Notes: generated by a model not told the origin, from the letters alone. A stretch of DNA of 64,000 nt from Verticillium longisporum (GCA_019188255.1 JAETXT010000001.1:2356001-2420000), one strand, 5' to 3'. Numbered from the stretch's first letter, positions 23,934 to 37,619 are shown. A program made the numbers and translations.

Positions 23934-25761
23934 ATGCCTTCGCTAATACGCCTTAGTACCTTAATATATTACTTCTTAGGCCTTATTCCCCTATATAGCT
24001 ATAATATAGAGCTAGGTTAGATATATTACGGAAATTATAATAATAGTAATACTAGTAATAGCCTAGAAGTAGGTAATAATATAGAATAGTCCTTATTATT
24101 AATTTATAGGTAATAGTTCGTTATACTTATCTTATAAGGTTCTCTCTATTATATTTATAATTCTCCTAGATCTCGTTATCCTTAGCTTCTTTTAATAATC
24201 GATATTCCTATAATTTATCGTATTCCTATCTTATCTACTTAATCCTATATTTATCCTTAAATATCTTAATTATTCTATTTAATCGCTATAATATCGGATA
24301 TTACTTTTTATTTTAATAAAATATATTTATATAATCTTTAATTAGCTTAGGCCTATAATCGCTAGCTTCTTAATATTAAGGCTAGGAACCCTTTATATAA
24401 ATACTATTTTAGTAAATTCGCTTTATAGCTAGATATCGAGTATATAGCTAGACGTTCTAATATTAAATATATTATCTATAAATTTAATAAAAGCGCTTAT
24501 CTTATTATAAGTTCGCTAAATCTTTTAGCTATATTAGCTAATAATTATAGATCCTTAAGCCCCTTTATAGGGTTACTTAGTTTATCTAATAGGAGGTCTA
24601 TAATTAAATATATATTAATAAAGGTATAACCTTATATAATTATTTATCGAAATAGTATATTTACTATCTCTCCTATTTTATTAAAATAATTAAATATTTT
24701 AAGAAAATATCGGAAATTATTATTAATTTAATTAATAATAGCTATTTCTATAATATTATAAATTATATTTAAACTTTTAAGTTCCCCTTAATTAATTATA
24801 TAGTATCTATTTACTAAGATATCCTCGATATATTCGCTATTATCTCTCTAGCTTTATTAATTTATAAATTTCTTAGCCCTTTATTTTATATCTTTTCGCT
24901 AATTAAGTTTTCTTTAATAGGTTTAGCCTTTAAGCTATAAAGCCCTTAGAAAGGCTATCGTTATGTATTAACTTAAATATATTATTTATTATTAAGAGGC
25001 TAATACCTTTAAGCTTACTTTATTCTATTTATATATCGATTTATATAATTACCCTTTAAATAATAAAGATATTATTAAATAAATCTATATTTACCTTAAA
25101 CTTCCTATTAATCTTAAGCTTATCGATCTATTAATAGATACCTTTAATAATAATAGCTTTATTTATTTATACCTTTAAAGCGCTTATTACTTAAGCTATA
25201 CCCTTATTAGCTAATCGTCATACCCTTATTAGCTAATCGTCTTCTTATATATTAAAGAATATTAATATTATTATAGCCTCTATTATAAACGAGAAAGAGA
25301 ATATTATTATTAAGAAAGAGGTAATAATTACGAAGAAGAAAGAGATAGAGGAGCGTAAAGTAATAGAGAAAGCTACTAAGCTTATAGCTATTAAGGAGAA
25401 GAAGGTAGCTAATATTAAAGCTCGTATCTATAAAGCTTAGGCGGAGCTCCGCTATATCGTTAATAGTTCTAAAGCTCTTAAGGAAGTATTAATAGCTCGA
25501 ACCCTTACCCTTAAGGCTATTACTACTCTAAAGGGGTCGGCTAAGCGCTCTATTCTAGCTCTAGCCCTTAGCTATTTAATAAAGAGAACTTAATCGACTC
25601 CTTAGAAGACTATATAAGTTATTAATAATAATAAAGAAAAAAATAATAATAATAATAATAAAAGTATTAATAAATTAATTATTAAGGGTTTAATTAAGAT
25701 AAATAATCTAGAATAGTATTTCCTTTATTTAAATAAGGATAAAAGGGAATTAATATCTTAA
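23934..25761 (+). pseudogene. Gypsy-B aORF (B5), frameshifted by a 22 bp duplication
   Basis: ATG at 23934-23936 survives (M-P-S-L-I-R-L-S-T-L). The frame matches B8 up to about 25205, where a 22 bp segment (ATACCCTTATTAGCTAATCGTC) is repeated in tandem at about 25196-25239 and shifts the frame. Without it the distance from ATG to the first conserved TAA (25591) is again 1635 bp plus stop. The tail stop is 25759-25761. Product unknown, orientation opposite to pol. Confidence 0.65.
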
Positions 25762-25779
25762 TAATAATAGTTATAAAGT

Positions 25780-28700
25780 ATTATTATATTATTTAGTTAA
25801 TATATTAATAATATTATTAAAGCTTAATATTAAAATTCTATTTTTATTTTCTTATTTTCCTTATATAGTAATTTATTAATAATTAATTTAGGAATTTAAT
25901 AATTTATTTTATTATTTATATCTATACTTCTAATACTTCTAGTACCTTTTTAAGATTTATATTATATTTTTAAAATAGCTTTTAGGTTCTTAGGTATTAT
26001 ATTTTATTAACTATTTAGCTTATTTTACTAAATAGAACCTTTACCCTTAGTCCTCCTTATAGGATACGATATCTTCGATTTCCTATTTATCCTATTTATC
26101 CTCTAATATAGGAAAATAAGCCGATTATTTAGTATTAATTTAATAATCGTATTATAGCTCTAGGGAAGAGATAAAGAAGATATTATATATTCTAGAATAA
26201 GTCTTAGGAAGTATTATATAATAAGCTTATTCGTTTACTTATTCTATAATCTAGACCCGGATATATTATAATACTAGCTTCTAATCTACTTTAAATTAAA
26301 AGTTCTTAATAGAAAGCCCTATAATATCCTTAATATTAAAGGTTTTTAGTATATACCTCTTATTATAATAACAGGCTTAAGTATATATTATACGCTATTA
26401 GTTTTCGTTAATTATTTAGCAAGTAATCGTAATCTTCTTAATCCTTTCTTTTATACTTTAGACCTTTATATCCTTTCTTAGGGCTATATAATTAATTATT
26501 CTAGGGTAATACTTATATAGGGCTTTAAATAGAGAGACGCTAATAGTACTATATATATTATTATTATATAAGAATTCTATTTCTTTTAAATAATATAGAT
26601 ATTCTTTTAATACTTAATCGTTAATATAATAAAAGTATTTTTCTAGCATTTAATAGGTTCTCTTTATCTATTTATCCGTTTAACGGTAATAAGTAATAGA
26701 GAGGTAGTATCGAATCGCTCTCTTTTAATAGAATTCCTCCTAGAATTTACTTATAAGGAGTTTATCTCTATCGCTTATTATACCCTCTAGGCTCCTAAAC
26801 CTATACTCTATTTCCTTATAGAGGATCGTATTTAGGCTAATAGCTATTAATATCTTATATATAGCTAAGAATTAAATAGCTTTCGTAAATCGATCTATAA
26901 TTATAAGGATAGAGTTATACTCTAGGCTATTAGCCTTTAATATAGGGCTTAAGCTTATAATAAAGTCTAAAGATATTTCTTAAAAAGGATAGGATAGAAG
27001 TAATAGCGATTATAGCTTCCTATATAATCTATATTAAAGTACTTAAATCCTTTAATATATTAGGTATTTAGCGATATAATAATAGATATTAATAGATATA
27101 TTTTCTTAATAGAACTTCCTCGCTAATAGCTTAAAGGTCTTATTTACTCTTATATATCCTACTTAGGGGTTATTATAATATTACTTAAGTAGCTCCTTAT
27201 AGAGCGTTCCTTATATAGGGATAACTAATCGTCCCTTAAAGAGGAGGGTACTTTAATTATTTATAATATAACTTTCCCTTCTTCTAGCTTATTAGTTTAT
27301 ATTCTCCTTCTAAAAAAGGTATCTTAAGTTAATAGCCTATAGTCCTCTAACTAAGTCCTTAAATTCTAGAATAGAGGTAAGCCTTAGTACTATTTCGTTC
27401 TTTATAAGCTCCTTTATAATAGAACGTAGGATATATTAATCTAGAATAATAACCCTAGACTCTATTAATTCTTTATACCCTTTTCTAGTCCTTTAATAAA
27501 TCGCTATTAACTTTCTAGCCTTAGCTTCTTAGCTTCGAGGTTAAGAAGAAGCTTTCTTCTCTGCTTTATTTATTATAATAATATAAATATATATTATCCT
27601 TTATTTAAGGGGTAACGGCCCCTTTTCCCTAAAGCTATAATATCTTCTTAATATAAAGATAAGCTTCTATCCTTATAGTATTACCTAGATAGCCTAAATA
27701 TAAGCTCTACTTATAGTATCCTTTAGCTTTATCTTTATAATAGTTTGCTTAATATTTATAATTAGGTCTTCTATTAATTATAGCTTTTTAGATAATATAA
27801 GGAGTATATCGTTTATTAATATTTATTCTCTTATATAATCTAATCGTCTTAAGAGACTATTAATTAGGTTTATAACCCTAGGTCGGTATTAAATTTCGAA
27901 ATTAAAAGATACTAATTAATATATTTATTATATAAGCCTTCCCCGAAGGTCTCTAGCTAGGGCCTATATAATACCTTTAAAGGCTTAATAGTTAATTAAT
28001 ACTATAAAAACTTAATCTATACCTTTAAAGTAATAATATTAATATTCTAAGCTTTCTATTATTATAAATAATTCTTATTACTTAATCCCTTATCGCTATT
28101 CTATTAATAAAAGCTTTTATAAATAATAAATAATAAATCTTTAGCTATTTTTATATTTTTAGCTAAGGATCCCTAAAATAATATTATTCGATATATTAAT
28201 CTTAACCCGACTTTTAAATATATAATCTTAATATTATAAGATTATAATAATAATAAAAGTAAGCTTTAATAATTTAAATACTTTCTATACTTTAAATAAC
28301 TATTTAAATAATCCTTTCTTAACCCTTATAATACTTCCTTTTAATAATATTAATAAAGGTATTATTATTTTAGAATATCTTTTAATAAATTATTAATAAA
28401 AGTTAATAAATCCTAGGAATATTTATATATCTTTAAAAGATTTAGGGGGTTATTAATTAGCGATTACTTAGATATAATTTAAATTTATAATTATACTTTC
28501 CTTAGAGATAATAAACCTAAGGAATTCTATTTTATTTTAGTAGAATAAGTATTTTAATTATTTTATAAAGAGCTTAAAATCTCGAAGTCTTTTAAGGACT
28601 TATTAAAAGTAAGCTATATACTCCTCCTTTATTCTTAAATAAATTAAGATATTATCTAAATAAACAATATAGAAATCGTTTAGTAATTTAGTAAATACTT

Positions 28701-28925
28701 AGTAAATATATACTTAAAACGTAATAAAGGTATTTATAAGCTTAAACGGTATTATAATATATTTATAATATTTATATTAAATTCGGAATATAATTTTCTA
28801 TTAATTATTCTCTTTAATATAAATTTAATAATAAATATCCTAAATATTTACTTTAAAGAAATACTTTATTTTAATTAAATAATTTAAAAGTTCGCTTATT
28901 AAAAAGAGAAAATACTAATTCCTTA
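25780..28925 (-). pseudogene. pol: Gypsy-B pol (B5): chromodomain to RT
   Basis: Minus strand. Chromodomain near 25980-26100, integrase near 26400-27400, RNase H near 27880-28200, RT from about 28430. The YLDD region lies near 28655. Continues into the first copy of the duplicated block. Same RIP damage as B4. Confidence 0.8.
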
Positions 28926-31900
28926 TAATAATTATATTTAGACTTTAATAATCGATATATAAGCGTAAACTCTTATCCTTCTTTCGTACGAATAATACTA
29001 GAGCCCTTATAAAGTTAATAGATTTCTTAATTCTCCTTATAGCCTCCCCTTCCGCTATATAGCGACGGAGCTCTTCTAGCTACTTCTAAGATAATAAGTA
29101 GATTAGCTTATAAAGAGGTTTAGCCCTTTCTTTTAGGTCTATTAAATACTCTATATCTTTTAATATTAATAATTCTTTCGCTAAATCTTCAGAGAATATA
29201 TCTTTAAACTCTATAAGTTCTAAAAAGAGCGCTTTAATTTATTTATTATTAAGAGGAGGCTTATTAATAATAGGAATTATTATATTAAGTATTATAGCTA
29301 TTATTTAAATAATATAAGTAATATAAGCCTTAGCTTTATCTTCGATTATTATTTTTACGAATTCCTTAGGATCTATATTAGATATATAGCCCTAGGTAAA
29401 GGATTAGGTAATAATATCTATTTAAATACTTTCCTTATTTATATTATTATTAAATAGAAAGATATACCCTAACCCTTTAAATCGTTCTATATATATAAAT
29501 AATTAATATAATAATCGGGGTCGATTTTATATATCTAGTAAATAGAATAAGAGGGCGAATAATCTATAGCTATTCGCTATTTATTTATTAAATATTTATA
29601 GTTTAGGAGCTTTTATACTTTCTATTTCTTATAGCTTTAATAGCTAAATAAGGGTAAGATTAATAATATTTATAATAGCGCTAATATCTAAATTAATAGA
29701 GAATTTAATTTCCTTACTTTATTAGATAATAATCGTTAATACTTTTATAGTTTTCTTAATATTTATTTTTAATATAATACTTTTTAGATTAGAATTTATA
29801 CTAAATCGTTTTCCGAGAGTTCTATTATCTAGACGCCCTTAAACTTAAGTAATTAGATATTAATAATTATAGCTTTTAGCCTTTATAGTTCGGGCTAGGT
29901 ATAGTTCTATATTTAGTACTCTAGCTTATTATAATAGAAGTATATATTAGATAGTATTATAGGGGTAGTATTTTAGCTATCCGATAATATTCTTATAGGG
30001 TAAGGGTTCAAGTTTCTTATTTACTTTAATATAATACTTCTATTATAGTAGGAGGAACGATTTCGCTTTATTAGAGATTAATCCTAGGGGGCTTCTCTCT
30101 TCGAGGCCCTATAGCTAAGGGTAGTATTATAGGGTTCGCTCTAAGCTAATTAAGAATAAATTCGCTTTTTACTTTCTTATTATTTATTCTACGATTTATT
30201 AATATATTATATTTATTAAGCCTTATATACGACCGCTTTAACGTCCTTAATAAGAATATAATATTCTATTAACTTATCCTTTATAAAGTAAAGGAATTAT
30301 TAGAAATACTTAAAAGCGTATTCTTCGCTATAATCTATATTTTTATTAAATAATTAATAAATACTCTCTTAACGATTAAAGAAAATAAGAATGGAGATAT
30401 CCCTATTTCCTTAAAAGTAGAGTAAATATAATTATTCTTAATAAGCTAAATTTTATAAATCCTTTAATAAATACTCCTATTTTATAAAGCTTTAGAAATC
30501 TTCTTAATAGATATTTATATTATCCTCGTTAAAGTCCTCTTTATAAATCGTTTCGAGGTTCTAGGCGTAGTTTCGTTATACTATCTATAAAATATAAATA
30601 AATTTTATTATTAATTATTCTATAATTTAGGCTATATTTATACTAAATTAGAAAACGTTTCTAGCCTCGATTATAATAAGCTAATTATCGATTTAAGTAA
30701 TAATAATATCTTATTCGAATATTTTATAATTATAAATAAATAGTTTATCGTAATTCTTTATAATAAAGGTACGTTTAATAAAACGTTAGATTAGGAGGTT
30801 ATTCTTATATCTCTATTCGTAGAGTTTATAAATTAAGGCTTAAAGGATCTATATTTATAATTTAGTTTAAATCGTTTAGTTATTAATATTTCGATAATAG
30901 TTTTCTAGAGAAGATCCCGGTTTAAGTATAATCTTTTTATTATAGCTACCCTTAGACGATTCCGATAATATTCCTATTAATTTATCTTTATAGTAATTAT
31001 ATTTAGACCCTAATAATTAATATATAGGCGTAAATTCCTATCCTTCTTTAATATAAATAATACTAGGGCCCTTATAGGGCTAATAGATTTCTTAATTCTC
31101 TTTATAGCCTCCCCTTCCGCTATATAGCGATAGAGCTCTTCTAGCTACTTTTAGGATAATAGGTAGATTAGCCCGTAAAGGGGTTCGGCCCTTTCTTTTA
31201 AATCTACTAAGTACTCTATATCTTTTAATATTAATAATTCTTTCGCTAAGTCTTCGGAGAATACGTCTTTAAACTCTATAAGTTTTAAAAGGAGCGCCTT
31301 AGCCTGTTTATTATTAAGAGAGGGCTTATCGACGATAGGAATTATTATATTAAGCGTTATAGCTATTACTTAAGTAATATAAGCGATATAGGCCTTAGCT
31401 TTATCTTCGATTATTATCTTTATGAATTCTTTAGGATCTATATTAGATATATAGCTCTAAGTAAAGGATCGGGTAATAGTATTTACTTAAATACTTTCCT
31501 TATTTATACTATTATTAGATAGAAGGATATACCTTAATTCTTTAGGTTATTCCGTATATATAAATAACCGATATAGTAATTAGGGTCGATTTTATATATT
31601 TAGTAAATAGAATAAGAGGGCGAATAATCTATAATTATTCGCTATCTATTTATTAAATATTTATAGTTTAAGAGCTTTTATACCTTCTATTTTTTATAGC
31701 TTTAATAACTAAATAAAGGTAGGATTAATAATATCTATAATAGCGCTAATATCTAAGTTAATAGAGAGCTTAATTTCCTTACCCTATTAGATAATAATCG
31801 CTAATATTTTCGCAGTTTTCCTAATATTTATTTTTAGCGTAATACTCTTTAAATCGGAACTTATACTAAATCGTTTTCCGAGAGTTCTATTATATAAATA

Positions 31901-33055
31901 CCTTTAAGCTTAGGTAACTAGATATTAGTAATTATAGCCTTTAGCTTTCGTAGCTTAGGCTAAATATAGTTCTATACTTAATACCTTAGCTTATTATAAT
32001 AGAAGTATATATTAGATAGCGTTATAGGGGCGGTATTTTAGCTACCCGATAGTATTCTTATAGGGTAGGGGTTTAGGTTTCTCGCTTATTTTAGTATAGT
32101 ACTTCTACTATAATAGGAGGAACGACCTCGCTTTATTAAAGATTAATCCTATAAAGCTTCTCTCTTTAAGGCCTTATAGCTAGGGGTAATATTATAGAGT
32201 TCGCCCTAAGCTAATTAAGGATAAGTTCGCTTCTTATTTTCCTATTATTTATTCTACGATTTATTAGCGTCTTATACCCGTTAAGCCTCGTATACGATTA
32301 CTTTAGCGTCCTCGATAGGAATATAATATTCTATTAATTTATCCCTTATAAAGTAAAAGAATTATCGGAAATATTTAAAAACGTATTCTTCGCTATAATC
32401 TACGCTTTTATTAAATAATTAATAGATATTCTCTTAACGATTAAAGAAGATAAGAAAGGAGATATCTTTATTTCCTTAGAAATAGAGCGAATATAATTAT
32501 TCTTAATAAGCTAAGTTTTATAGGTCCTTTAATAAATACTCCCGTTTTATAAAGCTTTAGAAATCTTCTTAATAGATATTTATATTATCTTTATTAAGGT
32601 CCTCTCTATAGGTCGCTTTGAAGTTCTAGGTATAGTTTTACTATATTATTTATAAAATATAGGTAAATTTTATTATTAATTATTCTATAATTTAGGCTAT
32701 ATTTATATTAAATTAGAAAGTATTTCTAGCCTCGATTATAATAAATTAATTATCGATTTAAGCGATAATAATATCTTCTTCGAGTATTTTATAATTATAA
32801 ATAAATAATTTATCGTAATTCTTTATAATAAAGGTATATTTAATAAAACGTTAGATTAAGAGATTATTCTCGTATTTCTATTTATAGAGTTTATAGACTA
32901 AGGCCTGGAGGACTTATATTTATAGTTTAGCCTAAGTCGTTTATTTATTAATACTTCGATAATAATTTTCTAGAGAAGATCCTAATTTAAGTATAATCTT
33001 CTATTATAGCTATCCCTAAACGATTCCGATAATATTCCCGCTAATTCGTCTTTAG
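28926..33055 (-). repeat. 2,065 bp tandem duplication of gag to RT N-terminus (B5)
   Basis: The stretch from the RT fingers (D-G-S-L-R-L-C-V-D-Y-R-G-L-N region, near 28945-28990 and again near 31010-31060) through protease, nucleocapsid and gag occurs twice in direct orientation. The offset is 2,065 bp. The join is at about 30990, where gag sequence runs straight into RT sequence. The two copies differ mainly by C/T and G/A, so both were exposed to RIP independently after the duplication. Each copy holds a dead gag and protease frame. Confidence 0.88.
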
Positions 33056-33157
33056 AGTAGTATCTACTATAATAGGCAGTTCGCTTTTAAGTCCTAGTAC
33101 GCCTTAATTAATCTATTACTTAGCCTAATCTAATTATAGGTTATAGAAGTTAAAGAA

Positions 33158-33354
33158 TATAAAGGTATAGGGCTAAGGGCTTAGATTAGGGAAAGTAATT
33201 AGATCGGCGAATAATTAGTAAACTATTATATTAATTTTAACTTATCGAGGTTATCGAGTATAGCCTCGACTTCTCCTTTTAAACTAGGGCTTATCGCTAA
33301 AGCATCTACGATAATATAAATAGGGGTTCGGTTCCTAACGTCCAACTCCTTATA
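33158..33354 (-). repeat. Gypsy-B 5' LTR of B5
   Basis: 197 bp TATAAAGGTA...CTCCTTATA. The right flank is Gypsy-A (A2), not the B3 pol sequence expected if B5 were simply nested in B3. It could formally be the 5' LTR of B3 after recombination. Confidence 0.88.
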
Positions 33355-34606
33355 TATTAATTAATATTGAAGTAAGGATCTAGTTATTAAGATAAGTAAT
33401 AGTTTTAATAGGATAAATAAATAGAAAATACCTAAATAAATAAAGAAAAATACAAGAAGGAATTATTATAAAATATCTACTTTAACTCTTAAAACCTACT
33501 AACTCTCCTATACTTATCCTATCCTCTCCGCTTAATTATTAACCCCTTTATATTATTATTATAATTATAATTAAAATACCTTTAAACTATAAAAATAATA
33601 CTCTAGACTCTATACTAAGAACTTATAAATTATCCTTACTATATCGAGATTATAATTATTAATAAGGATAACTCTAAATACTAAATAGATAAAGGAATAT
33701 ATATAATAAATATAAGAATAAGCTAAAACTAGAGATAAAATAATAACTAAATATATTTATAAAGTAAACGAAGTATTTAGAAAAACGTAAACTATTATAA
33801 ACGGAACTAACCCCTTTATTTATAATAATAGAACTAACCCCCCTACCTATAATAATAGAACTAACCTCTCTACCTAGAATAGTACGATAGACTTAGTTAT
33901 AGATACTTATAATAATAAGGAAACTACTCCTAGCTCTTAATTAAGAAGTAATAGCGATATAGAGGAGATCCCGTTATTAAGAGTATTTATACCTAAAATA
34001 AAGAAAAATAAGGCTAAGGCTAAGGGCCTTATAAATCTATTATAGGAACTATAGGTATTTAATATATAGGATTTAGATATAGAGGACCTAGAATTACTAG
34101 AAATATAATATTTAGAGACGATATTTCTAAGCGATAAGAGTAGACCCTAGGTAAGACTTAAGGTCTAGAGATATAAATATAATATTAATAATAAGATAGA
34201 TAGAGTAATTAAATATATCTATGCTATACTTAGAAAGAGATATATTAATAATTACTTAGTCTTCTCGTAGATCTACGATAAAGAATAAGGAGTTATATTA
34301 ATATTAGCGTTTATAGCTATAGATACCCTTATCGATTTTATCCCTAGGAAAGAATATAATATCTTCTAAATAAAGATTAAAGGATATAAATATAATATCT
34401 AGCTATACCTCTAATAGACCTTAGTCCTAGAGGATTAATATAAAGGCGAGAAGTATATCCTCCGCTTTACTAAATATATATATTTATACCTAAGCTATAG
34501 AATTATATTCTAAGCAAGAGTAATTAAATAAGTACTTTTATACTTAATAACTAGATACTTGCTCCTATATAGAGTAATTAGGAGCGCTATATATAATCTA
34601 TATTAT
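33355..34606 (+). pseudogene. Gypsy-A ORF2, N-terminal half (A2)
   Basis: Sense ORF downstream of the lost chromodomain, collinear with A3 37513-36270. After a short linker it holds a Lys/Glu/Gln-rich probable coiled coil (about 33660-33790). Then come three 27 bp units (about 33802-33885, N-R-T-N-P-P-T-Y-N), an acidic stretch with D-I-E-E-I-P-L-L-R, a K-K-N-K-A-K-A-K-G basic patch, and the start of a conserved region. Stops sit at Gln/Trp positions. No family recognised. Interrupted by A3; the last five bases ATTAT are its target duplication. Confidence 0.7.
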
Positions 34607-34788
34607 TATTAGGACCTTATATTAGGGGCACGTTCATAAAGGTGAAAAGAGTTAAGCTCTCTAACTAAAGCTATCTAGGCTATAGCCCTTATAAATAGAG
34701 TAGGGTGCTCCGACCTAGGACTCTAGCGGAGTCTAAATCCGCTAGGAGCCCTAGGCTAGAGCACCTTCTATTAAAGGTACCTCTAATA
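34607..34788 (-). repeat. Gypsy-A 3' LTR of A3
   Basis: 182 bp TATTAGGACC...CTCTAATA, reverse complement of the A2 LTR, with the same two stem-loops. Confidence 0.92.
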
Positions 34789-34802
34789 CTACCGCCTCCT
34801 CG
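34789..34802 (-). other. Polypurine tract of A3
   Basis: On the minus strand GAGGAGGCGGTAG directly precedes the 3' LTR; A2 has GAGGAGGTAGTAA at the same place (45821-45833). Confidence 0.75.
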
Positions 34803-34949
34803 TAATACCGTATCCTTATAGTATCTAATCTTATTCCTATAATTAGCTCGTCTTCTATAGTATTCTTATAATTAATTAAACTCTTATCCTATAATATCTA
34901 TTATTAGATCTCGTTTATATAATCGATTTATATTCTATATTATATCTAT

Positions 34950-37370
34950 TCGAAGTATAATTTCTTAAAGTCTATTCTAATAATACTTCTTAATTAATAT
35001 ATTAATATCTATTCTAGCGTACTTCTTATTATTAATCTATATTAGTTTATCGTCGCTATTTAGGGTATCTAGTTCTATAAGCGGAATAGTTACTCTAGTC
35101 CTAGTCTTACTCTTAGCTATAGTCGATAGCTTAATTATAATAATAGTTCTATAATAGCGGGTAGCGTAGATAGTAGTATAGTAGTAGACGTTTCAGTTAA
35201 TATAAATCGTAGAGATAAACTCTATACTAATAATGATGCCTTCTATTAGAATAAGGCTCGTATTACTCTAGTTAATAATAATCGTCTAGAATATAGTCTA
35301 GTCGGTTATACTAATAGGACCTTTATTAGTATATCTAAGTCTACTATTAACGATGATTATATTAATAGCGACGATATTAATAATCGTCGTTCTATAATAG
35401 ATATTAGAGAGATTAAGGACTAGGTCCTACTATTTACTCCTTTTATAATATCCTCTAAAGTCTTTATTCTATTATAAATTAATTTCGTTAATATATATAT
35501 ATCGATTAAGGAGGTATTACGTCATATTAATTTAGTATAGAGTTATAAGATATTTACTATTAAACTATCTATACGATTTAGGATCGTAGTCTATATAATA
35601 ATAATATCCTTTTACTTATCTATAATTTATTATAATAGAGCTATTATCGATTTATTCCTTATATCGAGTATAGACTCTATATAACTTAATACTTTATCGT
35701 CCCCTTAACTATTATCGTTACGATTATCTATAAAGGTAAGAACTAATTTAATAATCCTATTAATAATTATATATTATCCTTTTAATAGGTCTATCTAGAT
35801 ATATAAGAGCTATTATCTATCTAATATATAGAGGTCTTCCTTATTATTATATAAGAATAATTAATTCTTATTTATCTTATCGAGTACTAAGATTAAGACG
35901 TCTAATATAGTTATTATAGGGAAAGGTAGAGAGACGTCGTTCTATTCGAGTTAGTAATAAGCTCCGCTATATCTCTATTAGCGGATCTTTAACGTAAACT
36001 TACCCTTTTCTATTATATCTATTACTATAAATAACTAATCTAAGTAATTACTATTATCCTTCTAGATACTATTTAAGAAGAAGAGCTATTCTTAATAGAT
36101 TTATAATAGCTTATTAGGTTCTAATAGGTTCTATATAGATATATTTACTTTAATAATAAATTAATATATAGCCTATAATTAAGTAAATCGTTCTTCTCCT
36201 AGCTATTTATTAAGGAATAGTATTTCTCTTATATTAGCCTAGTAATATAGATTATATATAGCGCTCCTAATTACCCTATATAGGAGCGAATATCCGGTTA
36301 TTAAATATAAAAGTACCTATCTAACTATTCTCGCCTAGAATATAATTCTATAGCTTAGGTATAAGTATATATATTTAGTAAAATAGAGGATATACTTCTC
36401 GCCCTTACGTTAATCCTCTAGGACTAAGGTCTACTAGAAGCGTAGCTAAATATTATATTTATATCCTCTAGTCTTCGTCTAGAAGACGTTATACTCTTTC
36501 CTAAGGATAAAGTAAATAAAGGTATCTATAGCTATAAACGCTAATATCGATATAACTCTTTATTCTTTATTATAGATCTATAAAAAGACTAAATAATTAT
36601 TAATATATCTCTTTCTAGATATAGTATAGATATATTTAATCGCTCTATCTATTCTATTATTAATATTATATTTATATCTTTAGACCTTAAGTCTTATTTA
36701 AGGTTTACTCTTATCGTTTAGAAATATCGTCTCTAGGTATTATACTTCTAATAGTTCTAGGTCCTTTATATCTAAATCTTATATATTAAATACCTATAAT
36801 TCCTATAATAGATTTACGAGGCCTTTAGCTTTAGCCTTACCTTTCTTTACTTTAAGCGTAAGTGCTCTTAGTAGAGGGATCTCCTCTATATCGCTATCGC
36901 TTCCTAACTAGGAGCTAGGAGTAGTTTCTTTATCGTTATAGGCGTCCGTAACTAGGTCCGTTATACTATTCCGGGTAAAGAGGTTAGTTCTATCGTTATA
37001 GATAAGGGGGTTAGTTCCGTTGTTATAGGTAGGGGGGTTAGTTCCCTTTATAATAGCCTATATTTTTCTAAGTACTTCGTCCACTTTATAAACGTATTCG
37101 GTTACTATTTTATCTCTAACTTCGGCTTATTCCTATACTTATTATATATTTTCTTTTATCTATTTAGTATTTAGAATTATCTTTATTAATAAATATAGTC
37201 TAGATATAATAAGGATAAATTATAAGTTCTTAATATAGAGTCTAGAGTATTATTTTCGTAGCTTAAAGGTATTTTAATTATAATTATAATAATAGTATAG
37301 GGGGGTTAATAATTAAGTGGAGAGGATAGGATAAGTATAGGAGAGTTAATAGGTCTTAAGAGTTAAGGTA
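34950..37370 (-). pseudogene. Gypsy-A ORF2 (A3), full length
   Basis: A protein-like frame of roughly 800 codons on the pol strand, between chromodomain and 3' LTR. In order: Glu/Gln/Lys-rich coiled coil; N-G-T-N-P-P-T-Y-N repeats (about 36990-37060); acidic D-S-D-I-E-E-I-P; basic K-K-G-K-A-K-A-K-G; a conserved middle (near 35900-36250) with L-L-E-P-N-K-L and E-R-G-K-F; and a Gln/Ser/Thr-rich tail. Stops fall where Gln or Trp would fit. No membrane segment or known domain seen, so an env function is not supported. The start codon is uncertain. Confidence 0.7.
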
Positions 37371-37619
37371 GATATCTTATAATAGTTCCTTCCTTTATTC
37401 TTCCTTATAGTCTTATATTAGTTTTATTTATTTAAGTATTTTCTATTTACTCGTCCTATTAAAACTATTACTTAATCTTAATAATTAGATCTTTATTTTA
37501 ATATTAATTAATAGAATCTAGTTAACGATAATCGTCTCTAATTCTTAGTAATCGTCTCGCTATATCTCTAAATCCTTTATTAGATATCTTATCTTATACT
37601 TATATAATAGGTCGTTCAT

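Larger units (their letters stand above)
23698..33354 (-). mobile_element. Gypsy-B copy B5 with internal tandem duplication
   Basis: Minus-strand Gypsy-B with both LTRs (23698-23894 and 33158-33354) and all coding regions. It is 9,657 bp, because a 2,065 bp gag-to-RT segment is duplicated in tandem (28926-30990 and 30991-33055). Subtracting it gives 7,592 bp, the family length. Flanks do not match: AACCC on the left lies in B3 pol, TATTA on the right lies in A2. The outer borders are therefore not a simple insertion. Confidence 0.88.

Noticed and set aside
33325..33345. A tRNA-like B box (GGTTCGGTTCC) in Gypsy-B LTRs, suggesting a tRNA or SINE
   Set aside because: No matching A box, no cloverleaf, and it lies inside a defined LTR; chance resemblance.
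34607..34788. Solo LTRs or a stand-alone short hairpin element at the four Gypsy-A LTRs
   Set aside because: Each pairs with a partner LTR by target duplication and internal sequence (8646/45834 and 34607/44186).
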